A stretch of DNA of 64,000 nt from Euzebya pacifica. GTDB taxonomy: Bacteria > Actinomycetota > Nitriliruptoria > Euzebyales > Euzebyaceae. Positions 25,595-35,800 of the stretch are shown piece by piece. The stretch covers positions 930,001 through 994,000 of the forward strand of contig NZ_CP031165.1 in assembly GCF_003344865.1 (NCBI RefSeq). Reading direction: 5' to 3'. A program made the position numbers and the translations under genes. How positions within the stretch are numbered: the first letter of the stretch is position 1; each line of letters begins with the position of its first letter. The notes under the pieces were generated by a model. That model worked only from the letters and a program-made list of their open reading frames with translations. It searched no databases and had not been told where the DNA came from.

Positions 25595-26746
25595 ATGGAC
25601 GTCGAAACGTTGGCCGATAACGGTGTCGAACCCCTCGGAAGTGTGGCCGCTGCACCAGCGCACACCTACCGGGCAGGGATCATTGGCGGTGGGTTCATGG
25701 GCCGGGTCCATGCGCGTGCCGTGCGGGTGGCGGGAGGACGCGTGGTTGCGCTCGCGTCCAGCAGTCCCGACCGTGCCGCCCGCGCCGCGGCCGACATCGG
25801 GGCCGAACGGGCCGTCGAGTCCGTGGAGGCCCTGGTCGGCGCCGACGACGTCGACGTCGTCCACGTGTGCACGCCCAACCACCTGCACCACCCCGTCGCG
25901 ATGGCGGCCGTGGCCGCCGGCAAGCACGTGGTGTGCGAGAAGCCGCTGGCCACGTCCCCCGAGGAGGCCCGCGAGCTGGTCGACGCCGTGACCGCCAACG
26001 GCCTCGTCGGCACCGTCCCCTTCGTCTACCGGTTCCACCCCATGGTGCGCGAGGCCCGTGCACGTGTGCGCAGCGGCGAGATGGGTCGCGTCCTGCTGAC
26101 CCACGGCTCCTACCTGCAGGACTGGCTGAGCAACGACGCCGACAACAACTGGCGGGTCGACGCCGACCTCGGGGGCCCGAGCCGTGCGTTCGCCGACATC
26201 GGGTCGCACTGGTGTGACCTGGTGGAGTTCGTGACCGGCGACCGCATCTCCGCCCTGAGCGGCCAGATGGCAACCATCGCCCCGAACCGCGGTGGTGACG
26301 GCCGGGTCGTCACCACGGAGGACATGGCCACCGTGCAGTTCCGCACCGAGGCCGGGGTCCTGGGTTCGGTCGTCATCAGCCAGGTCTCGCCGGGCCGCAA
26401 GAACCGCCTGCTGCTGGAGATCTCGTGCAGCGAGGGTTCCCTCGCCTTCGACCAGGAACAGCCCGAACGCCTGTGGCACGGTCGCAGGGACGCGTCGCAG
26501 GACCTGCTGCGCGACCCCGACACCCTGTCCGCGGCTGCGGCACGTTACAGCCGGCTCCCGGCCGGCCACGCGCAGGGCTATCAGGACTGCTTCGACGCCT
26601 TCGTCGCCGACACGGGTGCCGCCATCGGTGGTGCTGCCCCCGACGGGCTGCCGACCTTCGAGGACGGCCTCCGTTCGGCCCACGTGGTCGACGCCGTCCT
26701 GCGCTCCTCGGCGGCGGACGGTCGTTGGGAGGCGGTCTGCTCGTGA
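25595..26746 (+). CDS. Gfo/Idh/MocA-family oxidoreductase
   Basis: A 383-residue NAD(P)-dependent sugar or inositol dehydrogenase type. The Rossmann domain begins AGIIGGGFMGRVHARAV at about residue 29, with VHVCTPNHLHHP and the family motif VCEKPLATS. The C-terminal alpha/beta domain carries GPSRAFADIGSHWCDLVEF, with the Asp and His expected in the active site. The ATG at 25595 is preferred because it falls at the predicted leaderless transcript start; a TTG at 25559 would lie inside the -35 hexamer. First structural gene of the uptake operon, it overlaps the ATPase gene by four bases and probably oxidises the imported sugar or a derivative. Confidence 0.88.
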   Translation: MDVETLADNGVEPLGSVAAAPAHTYRAGIIGGGFMGRVHARAVRVAGGRVVALASSSPDRAARAAADIGAERAVESVEALVGADDVDVVHVCTPNHLHHPVAMAAVAAGKHVVCEKPLATSPEEARELVDAVTANGLVGTVPFVYRFHPMVREARARVRSGEMGRVLLTHGSYLQDWLSNDADNNWRVDADLGGPSRAFADIGSHWCDLVEFVTGDRISALSGQMATIAPNRGGDGRVVTTEDMATVQFRTEAGVLGSVVISQVSPGRKNRLLLEISCSEGSLAFDQEQPERLWHGRRDASQDLLRDPDTLSAAAARYSRLPAGHAQGYQDCFDAFVADTGAAIGGAAPDGLPTFEDGLRSAHVVDAVLRSSAADGRWEAVCS

Positions 26747-28260
26747 CCGGCCTGCCCCAGCCCCCACAGCCCATCGTCGAGATGACGGGGATCGTGAAGT
26801 CCTTCTTCGGCGTCGACGTCCTGCACGGCGTGGACTTCGACGTGCGACCCGGAGAGGTCCACGCGCTCGTCGGCGAGAACGGCGCTGGCAAGTCCACGCT
26901 GATGAAGGTGCTCGCCGGCGTGCACCGCGCCGACGCAGGGACCGTGCGCCTCGACGGTGCGGTCGTGGAGTTCGGCCACCCCCTGGACGCGCAGCACGCC
27001 GGGGTGACGACGGTCTACCAGGAGTTCAACCTGCTGCCCGAGCGCACCGTCGCCCAGAACGTCTTCCTCGGTCGCGAACCCCGCCGCCGTGGGCTCGTCG
27101 ACCGCCGCCGCATGCGGCAGGAGACCGCAGACCTGCTCGACGACCTGGGCGTGGACCGGACCGTCCTGGACCCCGACCGACGGGTGGCAAGCCTCTCGGT
27201 GGCCCAGCAGCAGGTCGTCGAGATCGTCAAGGCCATGTCGATGCAGACCCGGGTGATCTGCATGGACGAGCCCACCGCCGCGCTGGCCGGTGCCGAGGTC
27301 GACCTGCTGTACCGGCTCGTGCGGACGCTGCAGTCCCGCGGGGTGGCCATCGTCTACGTGTCCCACCGGCTCGTGGAGATCTTCGACCTGAGCGACCGGA
27401 TCACCGTGCTCAAGGACGGCCACCTGGTGCACACCGTGGACACCGCCGAGACCACCCCCGACGACCTCGTCCGGGACATGGTGGGCCGCAACCTCGGCTC
27501 GTTCTTCCCGGCGCGGACCGACGACGGTCCCTCCGAGGAGGTGCTGCTGTCGCTGTCCGATGCGGGGAACCACGACGTGGACGGCATCGACCTGCAGGTT
27601 CGAGCCGGCGAGGTGGTCGGCGTGGCCGGCCTGCAGGGCAGCGGACGCACGGAGCTCGCGCACGCGGTGTTCGGCCTGCGGCCCTTCACCAGGGGCACCA
27701 TGCGGGTCAAGGGACAGGACGTTCGTCCGACCTCTGCTCGCGAGGCCATCACGGCCGGCATCGCGCTGGTCACCGAGGACCGCAAGGCCCAGGGCCTGGC
27801 GCTCGAACAGGGCGTCGAGGCCAACGCCCGGCTCGTGCTGGACGCCGTCGCCCCGCGGCAAGCCCCCGAACGGGCCGCACGCATCCCTGAGCTCCTGTCC
27901 AGCCTCGAGTTCTCCGCGCGCAGCGGGTCCCGGGAGGTCAGGTATCTCTCCGGTGGGAACCAGCAGAAGGTCGTGCTGACCAAGTGGCTGGTCACCGATC
28001 CGGCGGTCCTCGTCCTGGACGAACCGACACGGGGCATCGACGTGGGCGCGAAACGCGCCGTCTACGACCTGGTCCGTGACCGCTGCGCCGCTGGCGTCGG
28101 CGTGCTGCTGATCTCCTCGGAGCTCCCCGAGCTGCTGGGCGTCTCCGATCGCATCGTGGTGATGCGGGACGGTCGCCTGGTCGGCGAGGTCGGTCCGGAC
28201 GCCAGCGAGTCCGACATCCTGGCCATCGCGGCCGGCGCCACCGGCGAGGCGGCGGCATGA
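26743..28260 (+). CDS. Sugar ABC transporter ATP-binding protein (RbsA/MglA type)
   Basis: A 505-residue double ATPase energising carbohydrate uptake (CUT2 family). The first half has Walker A GENGAGKST, signature LSVAQQQVVEIVKAM and Walker B VICMDEPTAAL; the second half has the expected degenerate Walker A GLQGSGRTE, signature LSGGNQQKVVLTKWL and LVLDEPTRGIDVGAK. The GTG start overlaps the dehydrogenase stop (GTGA), and the first permease start overlaps its own stop (ATGA). Ribose, xylose, galactose or inositol are all plausible substrates for this family; the sequence does not choose. Confidence 0.93.
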   Translation: MTGLPQPPQPIVEMTGIVKSFFGVDVLHGVDFDVRPGEVHALVGENGAGKSTLMKVLAGVHRADAGTVRLDGAVVEFGHPLDAQHAGVTTVYQEFNLLPERTVAQNVFLGREPRRRGLVDRRRMRQETADLLDDLGVDRTVLDPDRRVASLSVAQQQVVEIVKAMSMQTRVICMDEPTAALAGAEVDLLYRLVRTLQSRGVAIVYVSHRLVEIFDLSDRITVLKDGHLVHTVDTAETTPDDLVRDMVGRNLGSFFPARTDDGPSEEVLLSLSDAGNHDVDGIDLQVRAGEVVGVAGLQGSGRTELAHAVFGLRPFTRGTMRVKGQDVRPTSAREAITAGIALVTEDRKAQGLALEQGVEANARLVLDAVAPRQAPERAARIPELLSSLEFSARSGSREVRYLSGGNQQKVVLTKWLVTDPAVLVLDEPTRGIDVGAKRAVYDLVRDRCAAGVGVLLISSELPELLGVSDRIVVMRDGRLVGEVGPDASESDILAIAAGATGEAAA

Positions 28261-29309
28261 CGACCACCACCTCGTCGGGAATCCGGGACCGGTTCGACCT
28301 CTCGCCCACCGTCCTGATCTGGCTCGCCCTCGTCCTCGTGCTGGTCGTCGGCGGGATCATCGTCTCCGCCGACGGCGGGAACCTGTTCGCGCAGTCCAAC
28401 GTGGTCAACCTGCTGAGCCGGACCAGCGTCCTCGGCTTCGTCGCCCTCGGCCAGACCCTCGTGATCCTGTGCCGGTCGCTGGACCTCTCCGTGGGGTTCA
28501 CCGCGGCCCTCGCCAGCATCGTCGGCGCCACGGTGATGGACGGTGACCCCGGCCGGATCGTGCTCGGCGTTGCGGCGGCGCTCGCCGTCTCGGCCGTCAT
28601 CGGGCTGGTCAACGGCGTCGTCATCGCCCGACTCGACGTCAACCCCTTCATCGCCACCCTCGGCATGGGGCTGATCATCAAGGGCTACCTCGACACGCGC
28701 TACGCCGGCCCCGTCGGCGCGGTGCCCCCGGCCTTCCAGGACTTCGGCTACACCCGCATCTGGGTCGTCCCCGTCGCCACGGTGGTCATGCTGCTCGTGG
28801 CGCTGGCGTCCGGCCTCCTGCTCGGGCGGACCCGCGCCGGCCACGCCATGTACGCCGTCGGCGGCAACACCGATGCCGCACGGCTGTCGGGCATCCGCAC
28901 CGACCGCACCATCGTCCTCGCCCACGTGCTGTGTGCGGTGGCCGCGGGACTGGCCGGCCTGCTGCTCGCCGCACGGTTCTCCACCGGCGTGGGCGCACAG
29001 ATCTACAGCGCCGGCTACGACCTCGAGTCCATCGCCGCCGTCGTCCTCGGCGGCACCCTCCTGATGGGTGGACGAGGCGGTGTGTCGGGGACCGTCGCCG
29101 GTGTCCTGATCCTCGCGACGCTCGACTCGGTCTTCAACCTGCTGCAGGTCGACCCCTTCTTCCGCGACGTGCTGCGCGGCGTCATCATCATCACCGCCGT
29201 GGCGATCTACGCACGGCGCCAGATCGACGCCTCGAGCCTGCGGCAGCGCTTCACCCGCACGGGTGCGCCCAGAACCGCCGATGCGGTCAGCCGGGAGGTG
29301 GCCTCGTGA
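28257..29309 (+). CDS. Sugar ABC transporter permease 1 (RbsC type)
   Basis: A 350-residue membrane subunit of the BPD_transp_2 family. About eight to ten hydrophobic helices are visible, starting at VLIWLALVLVLVVGGIIV; the family motif region reads SLDLSVGFTAALASI and, near the end, the coupling-helix segment GYDLESIAAVVLGGTLLMGG. The tail after residue 315 is short and basic. Starts within the ATPase stop and ends within the start of a second permease, so the three are translated as a unit. Confidence 0.92.
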   Translation: MTTTTSSGIRDRFDLSPTVLIWLALVLVLVVGGIIVSADGGNLFAQSNVVNLLSRTSVLGFVALGQTLVILCRSLDLSVGFTAALASIVGATVMDGDPGRIVLGVAAALAVSAVIGLVNGVVIARLDVNPFIATLGMGLIIKGYLDTRYAGPVGAVPPAFQDFGYTRIWVVPVATVVMLLVALASGLLLGRTRAGHAMYAVGGNTDAARLSGIRTDRTIVLAHVLCAVAAGLAGLLLAARFSTGVGAQIYSAGYDLESIAAVVLGGTLLMGGRGGVSGTVAGVLILATLDSVFNLLQVDPFFRDVLRGVIIITAVAIYARRQIDASSLRQRFTRTGAPRTADAVSREVAS

Positions 29310-30400
29310 GCGGTCTCCGGGAACGCAGCGGCGCCCTTGCCGGCCTGATGGGACGCCTGACCACCGGGACGGCAACGGTGTTCGCCCTGCTGGTGTCCGT
29401 GCTGGTCGTCATCACGGCCCTCAACCCGTCCTTCGCCGAGCCGCCGTCGTTGATGACCTTCCTGCGCGCTGCCGCGCCGCTGGTCGTCCTCGCCATCGGC
29501 CAGTACCTGGTGATCGTCAGCGGCGAGTTCGACCTCTCGGTCGGTGCCCTCGTCGGTGCGCAGGTCGTGGTCGCCGCTCGGCTCATCGACGGCATGGAGG
29601 AGCGCACGTGGCCGGTGCTGCTGCTGATGATGGGGCTCGGCGTGCTGGTCGGCCTCGTCAACGGCCTGGTGACCACGCTGCTCAGGGTTCCCTCCTTCAT
29701 CACCACGCTCGGCACGCAGCTCGTGCTCTTCGGGGCCGTGCGGCTGTGGACCGGCGGTGCACCCACCGGCGCCCTGTCCGAAGGGTTCCGCCGCTGGGGA
29801 CGGATGGGCATCGACATGCCGGTGCTGCGACAGCTGCCCTACGCGTTGCTGATCGCGCTCGTCGTGGCCGGCCTCGCCGCGCTGCTGATGCGGTCCCCGT
29901 TCGGAAGGACGCTGATCGCGACCGGTGACAACGACACCGCCGCTGCCTTCGCGGGTGTGCGGGTGTGGCGTGTCCGGACCATCGCCTTCGTCCTGTCCTC
30001 CCTCATGGCCACCCTGGCCGCGGTGCTCATCGGCGGGTTCGCCGGCGTCACCGCGCAGGTCGGGGACGGCCTGGAGTTCACCGCCATCACCGCGGTCGTG
30101 CTCGGCGGCGTCGTGCTCGGCGGTGGGCGGGGAACCGTCACCGCCGCCATCGCCGGTGCGCTGGCCTACCAGGCCATCCAGCGCCTGTTCACGCAGCTGG
30201 CGCTGCCGTCGACAGCCAGGCCCACCCTCCAGGGACTGATCATCATCGCGGCCGTCGCTTGGGCGGCACGGGGCAGCAGCCGCGCGACGACCAGCCCACC
30301 GGCCGGACACGACGACCCCACCGACCCGCCCGGTACCGCCGCCACCGCAGGTGTCGGCGATCGACACATCGCGACGTCGCCCGCACCTTCCGGCGACTGA
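29306..30400 (+). CDS. Sugar ABC transporter permease 2 (RbsC type)
   Basis: A 364-residue paralogue of the preceding permease, so the transporter is likely a heterodimer, unlike the homodimeric RbsC of E. coli. The corresponding motifs are SGEFDLSVGALVGAQVV, VPSFITTLGTQL and LEFTAITAVVLGGVVLGGG. The last 40 residues are a hydrophilic Pro/Thr-rich extension (from about TTSPPAGHDDP). The GTG at 29306 is inside the stop of the first permease. A 60-bp gap with a ribosome binding site separates it from the binding protein gene. Confidence 0.91.
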   Translation: MSGLRERSGALAGLMGRLTTGTATVFALLVSVLVVITALNPSFAEPPSLMTFLRAAAPLVVLAIGQYLVIVSGEFDLSVGALVGAQVVVAARLIDGMEERTWPVLLLMMGLGVLVGLVNGLVTTLLRVPSFITTLGTQLVLFGAVRLWTGGAPTGALSEGFRRWGRMGIDMPVLRQLPYALLIALVVAGLAALLMRSPFGRTLIATGDNDTAAAFAGVRVWRVRTIAFVLSSLMATLAAVLIGGFAGVTAQVGDGLEFTAITAVVLGGVVLGGGRGTVTAAIAGALAYQAIQRLFTQLALPSTARPTLQGLIIIAAVAWAARGSSRATTSPPAGHDDPTDPPGTAATAGVGDRHIATSPAPSGD

Positions 30401-30460
30401 CCACCCGATCCACCCCGACCGCACAGCAACACCAACCGACACACGAACAAGGAGAGCAAG

Positions 30461-31732
30461 ATGAAGCCGACCAGATTCCTGGTTGTGGCCGTGTTCGCCA
30501 TCAGCATGGCGCTCGCAGGCTGTTCCACCGACGAACCCGCCGCCAACGAGGACGTCACCGCAGCGACCGAGGCAGACGCCGCCGACGGCGATGACGCCGC
30601 AGAGACCGACGACGCTGCCGAGGGCGATGACGCTGCCGAGGGCGACGACGCCGCCAGCAGCGACTTCTTCGTCCAGGCCGACTACGAGCGCCAGCTGGCG
30701 CAGCGTGACGTCGAGCCGGAGGGCGACGCCTCCACCCCATGGCTGCAGGCCATCGAGCCGGAGATGGTCGACACCTCCGAGTTCGCCGCCGAGGGGGCGC
30801 AGGACCTCTGCTTCTCCAACGCCTCCATCTCCAACCCCTGGCGCGTCACGGGTTGGATCACCATGCAGCAGCAGGTCGAGGTCTACCAGGAGAGCGGCGA
30901 CATCGGTGAGTTCCGTGTCGCTGACGCTGCTGACGACGACAACCAGCAGATCTCCGACATCCAGTCCTTCATCGACTCCGGTGACTGCGGTGCCATCATC
31001 ATCTCGCCGTCGACCACCGCGACCCTGACCCCGATCGTCGAGGCCGCCTGCGAGAGCGGTGTCCCGGTGATCGTGTTCGACCGTGGCGTCAACACCGACT
31101 GCATGGTCACCTTCATCCACCCCATCGGCGGCTACGCCTACGGCGCCGACGGTGCCGAGTTCCTGGTGGAGAACCTCGAGCCGGGCAGCAACGTGCTGGC
31201 CCTGCGCATCCTCCCCGGCGTCGACGTGCTCGAGCACCGTTGGGGCGCTGCCCAGCAGATCTTCGGCGACTCCGAGCTGAACGTCCTCGGTGACGAGTTC
31301 ACCGGTGGCGACGCGGCCCAGATCAAGGACATCGTCACCCAGTACCTGCAGCGCGGCGACGTCGACGGCATCTGGATGGACGCCGGTGACGGCTCCGTCG
31401 CCGCGATCGAGGCCTTCGAGGACGCCGGTGCGGACTACCCCGTCATGGTCGGCGAGGACGAGATGAGCTTCCTGCGCAAGTGGCAGGACACCGGGCTCAC
31501 CGCCATCGCGCCGGTGTACTCCAACTTCCAGTGGCGCACGCCCATCGAGGCCGCGGTCCGGATCTGGAACGGCGAGGAGGTCCCCAGCGAGTGGATCCTG
31601 CCGCAGGAGCCGATCAACGCCGACGAGCTGGACGCGTTCCTCGAGGCCAACGCCGACATGCCGTCCCTGCACTACGCCAAGTACGGCGGCGAGGACCTGC
31701 CCGGGTTCCCCGAGGCCTGGACGGACCGCTAG
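30461..31732 (+). CDS. Sugar-binding lipoprotein of the ABC importer
   Basis: A 423-residue solute-binding protein with a type II signal peptide (MKPTRFLVVAVFAISMALAG then Cys21). Residues about 25-65 are a strongly acidic Asp/Ala linker containing near-repeats of AEGDD. The rest is a periplasmic-binding-protein fold of the RbsB/peripla_BP_4 type: ISNPWRVTGW near the start, DIQSFIDSGDCGAIIISPS, then VIVFDRGVNTD and YLQRGDVDGIWMDAGDG, the last probably lining the sugar site. An AAGGAG lies nine bases before the ATG. Placement after the permeases is less common than first position and may lower its relative expression unless it has its own promoter. Confidence 0.9.
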   Translation: MKPTRFLVVAVFAISMALAGCSTDEPAANEDVTAATEADAADGDDAAETDDAAEGDDAAEGDDAASSDFFVQADYERQLAQRDVEPEGDASTPWLQAIEPEMVDTSEFAAEGAQDLCFSNASISNPWRVTGWITMQQQVEVYQESGDIGEFRVADAADDDNQQISDIQSFIDSGDCGAIIISPSTTATLTPIVEAACESGVPVIVFDRGVNTDCMVTFIHPIGGYAYGADGAEFLVENLEPGSNVLALRILPGVDVLEHRWGAAQQIFGDSELNVLGDEFTGGDAAQIKDIVTQYLQRGDVDGIWMDAGDGSVAAIEAFEDAGADYPVMVGEDEMSFLRKWQDTGLTAIAPVYSNFQWRTPIEAAVRIWNGEEVPSEWILPQEPINADELDAFLEANADMPSLHYAKYGGEDLPGFPEAWTDR

Positions 31733-31779
31733 TCACCACACAGAGGGTCCGGAACCCGCAACGAGAAGGGGGCAATGAC

Positions 31780-32631
31780 ATGACATGGCCGATCGGAGTG
31801 TCGACCTGGTTGTGGCACTCACCGTTGCGGGATTCCGACCTCGCGGCCCTCGCGCCGCAGGTCAGCCGCTGGGGGTTCGACGTGATCGAGCTCCCGGTGG
31901 AGACGCCCGGGGACTGGGATCCGACGGCAGCCCGCCGGCTGCTGGACGATCTCGGTCTCGGGGCGACCGTGTGCCTGGTCCTGGGCCCGGGGCGCGAGCT
32001 GGTCGCGACGGATGCCAGCACCAAGCAGCAGACGCAGGACTACCTGCGTCACGTGATCGACGTGGCCCACACCGTCGGGGCCACCGCGATCGGGGGGCCC
32101 GCCTACACCTCCGTGGGCAGGACCTGGCGCATGGACGCCGCCGAGCGCCGCGCCGCGCTGGCGGAGTGGGCCGACGCGATCGCACCGGTCGCCGACCACG
32201 CCGCACAGGCCGGGGTGCGCATCGCCGTCGAACCCCTGAACCGCTACGAGACGTCGTTGTTCAACACGGTGTCGCAGGCGATGGAGGCGATCGCCGACCT
32301 GCCCGACAGCGTCGGCGTGCTGCTGGACACCTACCACCTGAACATCGAGGAGGCGGACCCTCTCGCCGCCATCCGAGCGGCAGGCAGCCGGGTCGCGCAC
32401 GTACAGGTCTGCGCCAACGACCGGGGTGCGCCGGGACACGGCCACCTCGACTGGCCCGCCATCCTCGACGCGTTGCGCGACATCGGCTACGCCGGTCCGC
32501 TGTGCATCGAGTCGTTCACGCCCGAGAACCAGACCATCGCGGTTGCCGCGTCCATCTGGCGACCGCTCGCCGAGTCCCAGGACCGCCTCGCCACCGATGG
32601 CCTGGCGTACCTCCGCAATCTCCTGACCTGA
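31780..32631 (+). CDS. Sugar isomerase/epimerase, D-tagatose/D-psicose 3-epimerase type
   Basis: A 283-residue xylose-isomerase-like TIM barrel. Metal ligands of ketose 3-epimerases are in place: Glu in AVEPLNRYETS, Asp and His in LLDTYHLNIEEAD, His in AHVQVCANDRGAPGHG, and the final Glu in LCIESFTPEN. The VEPLNRYE signature favours a ketose 3-epimerase over other AP-endonuclease-fold isomerases. ATG at 31780 has an AAGGGGG upstream; an ATG five bases earlier is closed by a stop after two codons. It is the last gene of the sugar operon and followed by a strong hairpin. Confidence 0.83.
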   Translation: MTWPIGVSTWLWHSPLRDSDLAALAPQVSRWGFDVIELPVETPGDWDPTAARRLLDDLGLGATVCLVLGPGRELVATDASTKQQTQDYLRHVIDVAHTVGATAIGGPAYTSVGRTWRMDAAERRAALAEWADAIAPVADHAAQAGVRIAVEPLNRYETSLFNTVSQAMEAIADLPDSVGVLLDTYHLNIEEADPLAAIRAAGSRVAHVQVCANDRGAPGHGHLDWPAILDALRDIGYAGPLCIESFTPENQTIAVAASIWRPLAESQDRLATDGLAYLRNLLT

Positions 32632-32640
32632 CCCGCCACC

Positions 32641-32668
32641 GCTGACGCGTTCCGCCGGACGCGTCAGC
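32641..32668 (+). terminator. Terminator of the sugar operon
   Basis: GCTGACGCGT (32641-32650) and ACGCGTCAGC (32659-32668) form a perfect 10-bp stem with an 8-nt loop, nine bases after the epimerase stop. Confidence 0.75.
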
Positions 32669-32681
32669 TGGTCAGGGCCCC

Positions 32682-32741
32682 GCCAGTCCCGCCAGTCAGT
32701 CCCGCCAGCCAGTCCCGCCAGTCAGTCCCGCCAGCCAGTCC
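32682..32741. repeat. 13-bp tandem repeat
   Basis: Four successive 13-bp units alternate GCCAGTCAGTCCC and GCCAGCCAGTCCC (a 26-bp dimer twice, the last unit one base short), preceded by a shorter GCCAGTCCC. The array lies between the sugar-operon terminator and the giant secreted protein gene. The remaining bases up to 32885 hold only the ribosome binding site. Confidence 0.75.
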
Positions 32742-32885
32742 GTGGCGTTCGGACGTGGCGCCAGCCTGCCCTCGGGTGGGTGGGCGCTGCGGTGTCCGGA
32801 CACCCGCCAGAACGCCGCTCCCGCGGTCGGCCCACCGCCGTTCGACGAGGAGCATCCCGCCTGCAAGTGAAGGAGTCGATCGATC

Positions 32886-35800
32886 ATGAAGGACACCCCT
32901 GCCAGGATCTCGAGGTGGCTGACGCGCTGGGGCGCCGTCGTCGCCCTCCTGCTCGTCCCCGCCGTGGCCGCCACCGCCCAGACCGGCGGCCCCTACGAGG
33001 TCGCCGATCCCGTGGCCAACGTGCTGGTCTTCACCGAGACCACCCAGTTCCGCCACACCGAAGCGATCGACCAGGGCACCCCGGTCCTGCGCCAGGCCCT
33101 CGCCGACGCGGACATCACGACGGTGCACACCGAGGACTCGTCGATCTTCAACGACGTCGACCTCGCCACCTTCGACGCCTTGTTGATGTTCCAGACCTCG
33201 GGTGATCCCTGGACGGCCGACGAGAAGGCCGCGCTCGAGCGCTACCAGCAGGCCGGCGGTGGCATCGTCGCGGTCCACAACGCCACCGACATGCGTGGCA
33301 ACTACGCCTGGTGGGACGACATGATCGGCGCGTTGATGCCCGGTCACGCCGCCACGGGAAGCAGCCCCGGGCTGCCGGGGACGGTCCTTGTGGAGGACGG
33401 GACCCACCCCTCCACCGAGCACCTGCCCACCCGCTGGGACCGTGCGGACGAGTGGTACAACTACTCCGCCAACGTCCGGGGCGAGGCCCATGTCCTGGCG
33501 ACGATGGACGAGTCCACCTACGACCCGGGCGGCAACGCCATGGGGTACGACCACCCCATCTCCTGGTGCCGGATGTACGACGGTGGCCGCGCCTGGATGA
33601 CCGGGATGGGCCACTTCGGCGCGCACTACACCGACGAGCCCTTCCTGGTGGATCACATCCTGGGCGGCGTGGAGTGGGCTGCCGGCCTGGTCGAGGGTGA
33701 CTGCGGCGGCACCGACTGGAGCGAGTTCGAGCGGGTGACCCTGGACTCCAACACCTCCGCGCCGTTCGCGATGGACGTCGCCTCCGACGGCCGTGTCTTC
33801 TTCACCGAGCTCGTGCGCGGCCAGATCCGCATCCACGACCCCGAGACCCAGACCACCTCCACCGCCCTGACGCTCGACGTGTACTCCGGCGGCGAGGACG
33901 GGTTGCTCGGCATCGCGCTGGACCCAGACTTCGACAGCAACGGCCACCTGTTCGTCTACTACTCCCCGGACACCGCCGACAACAGCGACCCGGCGAACTT
34001 CGTCAGCCTCCTGTCCCGCTTCACCGTCGAGGGCAACGGCATCGACCCGGCCAGCGAGGTCGTGGTCATGGAGGTGCCCGCCAGCCGGCTGCCCGACGAA
34101 CCCGGTCACACCGGTGGTGGCCTGCGCTTCGGCCCCGACGGCGACCTGTACCTGTCGGTCGGCGACGACGTGAACCCCCACTCCGAGCCCTCCGGTGGCT
34201 ACGCCCCGCTGCACGAGTCCTCCTCCAACCTGTGGGACGCCCGCGCCACCTCGGCCAACACCAACGACCTGCGCGGCAAGCTGCTGCGCATCCACCCCGA
34301 GCCGGACGGCAGCTACACCGTCCCGGCCGGCAACCTCGTCGACAGCGACTGGGCGCAGGCGTTGTCCCCGGCGGACCTGGAGAAGGTGCGGCCCGAGATC
34401 TACGCCATGGGCTTCCGGAACCCCTTCCGCTTCTTCGTCGACCCCGTCACCGGCGACATCGGCCTGGCGGACTACTCGCCGGACAACAACAGCGACGCCC
34501 CGGCCACCCGTGGCCCTGCCGGGATCGCGGAGTGGAACTGGATCACCGAGCCGGGCTTCTACGGCTGGCCGCTGTGCATGGGCGCCAACGAGCCGTTCCG
34601 TGACGTGGACTACCTCACCAGTCCGGCCACCGTCGGCGACTTCTTCGACTGCGATGCGCCGATCAACGACTCGATCCACAACACCGGTGTCGAGGCGCTG
34701 CCACCGGCACGACCGGCCGACGTCTTCTACGGCTACCAGCGTGCGTCCGACCAGGGGTCGGGCCTGAACCAGGGTGGCGGCCTCGCACCCATGGGCGGCC
34801 CGGTCTACGACTTCGACGAGACGCTGGACTCCGACACCAAGTTCCCGTCGTCCTACGACGGCAAGGCGTTCTTCTACGAGTGGTCCCGCAACCGGATGTT
34901 CAACTTCCTCCTGGCCGACGAGGCCACGACGGAGGCGTTCGTCCCGGGTGAGGCGGTGGAGAAGGTCACGCCGTTCCTGCCGCAGACCCAGTTCCTCGCC
35001 CCGATCGACTCGGTCTTCGGGCCGGACGGCTCGTTGTACGTCCTGGACTGGGGTGGCGGCTTCGGCCGTGACAACCCCAACTCGGGCCTGCACCGCATCG
35101 ACTACATCTCCGGCTCCCGTTCACCGATCGCCCGGATCAGCGCCAGCCCGACCGACGGTCAGGCACCGCTGGAGGTCACCTTCTCCGCGACGGAGTCCAC
35201 CGACCCCGAAGGAGAGGCCCTCACCGTCGAATGGGACGTCGACGGCGACGGAACCATCGACCAGACGGGTGAGACCATCACCCACACCTACGAGACCGCA
35301 GGGGTCTACGACGCCCGCCTGGTCGTCACCGACCCGCACGGCAAGACCGGCACGGCGATCCAGCCCATCACCGTGGGCAACACCCGCCCGGTCGTCACCG
35401 TCGACACGCCTGCCGACGGCGCGTTCTTCGACTTCGGCACCGAGGTGTCGTGGGCGATCACGGCCACCGACGTCGAGGACGACCCCGTCGACCCGAACGA
35501 GGTGATCGTGCAGCCGGCCCTCGGCCACGACTACCACGCCCACCCGACCACGGAGTTCACCGGCCTGACCGGGTCGGTGCAGACGTCCCTCGGCGGCCAC
35601 GCGCCGGACGAGAACATCTTCTTCGTCCTCGACGCGCGCTACTCCGACCACGGTGGTGACGGCGTGCAGTCGCTGACCGGCAGCGACACGGTGCTGGTTT
35701 ACCCCCGCCTGCGCGAGGCGGAGTTCCGCCAGTCCGACGAGGGCATGACGGTCGTGGCGGCCCGCGACGTCGCTGGTCACGGCGACGCCCTGTCGGGTGA

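Noticed and set aside
29207-31672. An 821-codon minus-strand open frame opposite the ABC permease and binding-protein genes
   Set aside because: No recognisable domain, biased composition, and complete overlap with clearly coding plus-strand genes.
32682-32741. CRISPR-like short repeats
   Set aside because: The 13-bp units are directly adjacent with no spacers, and no cas gene is near.
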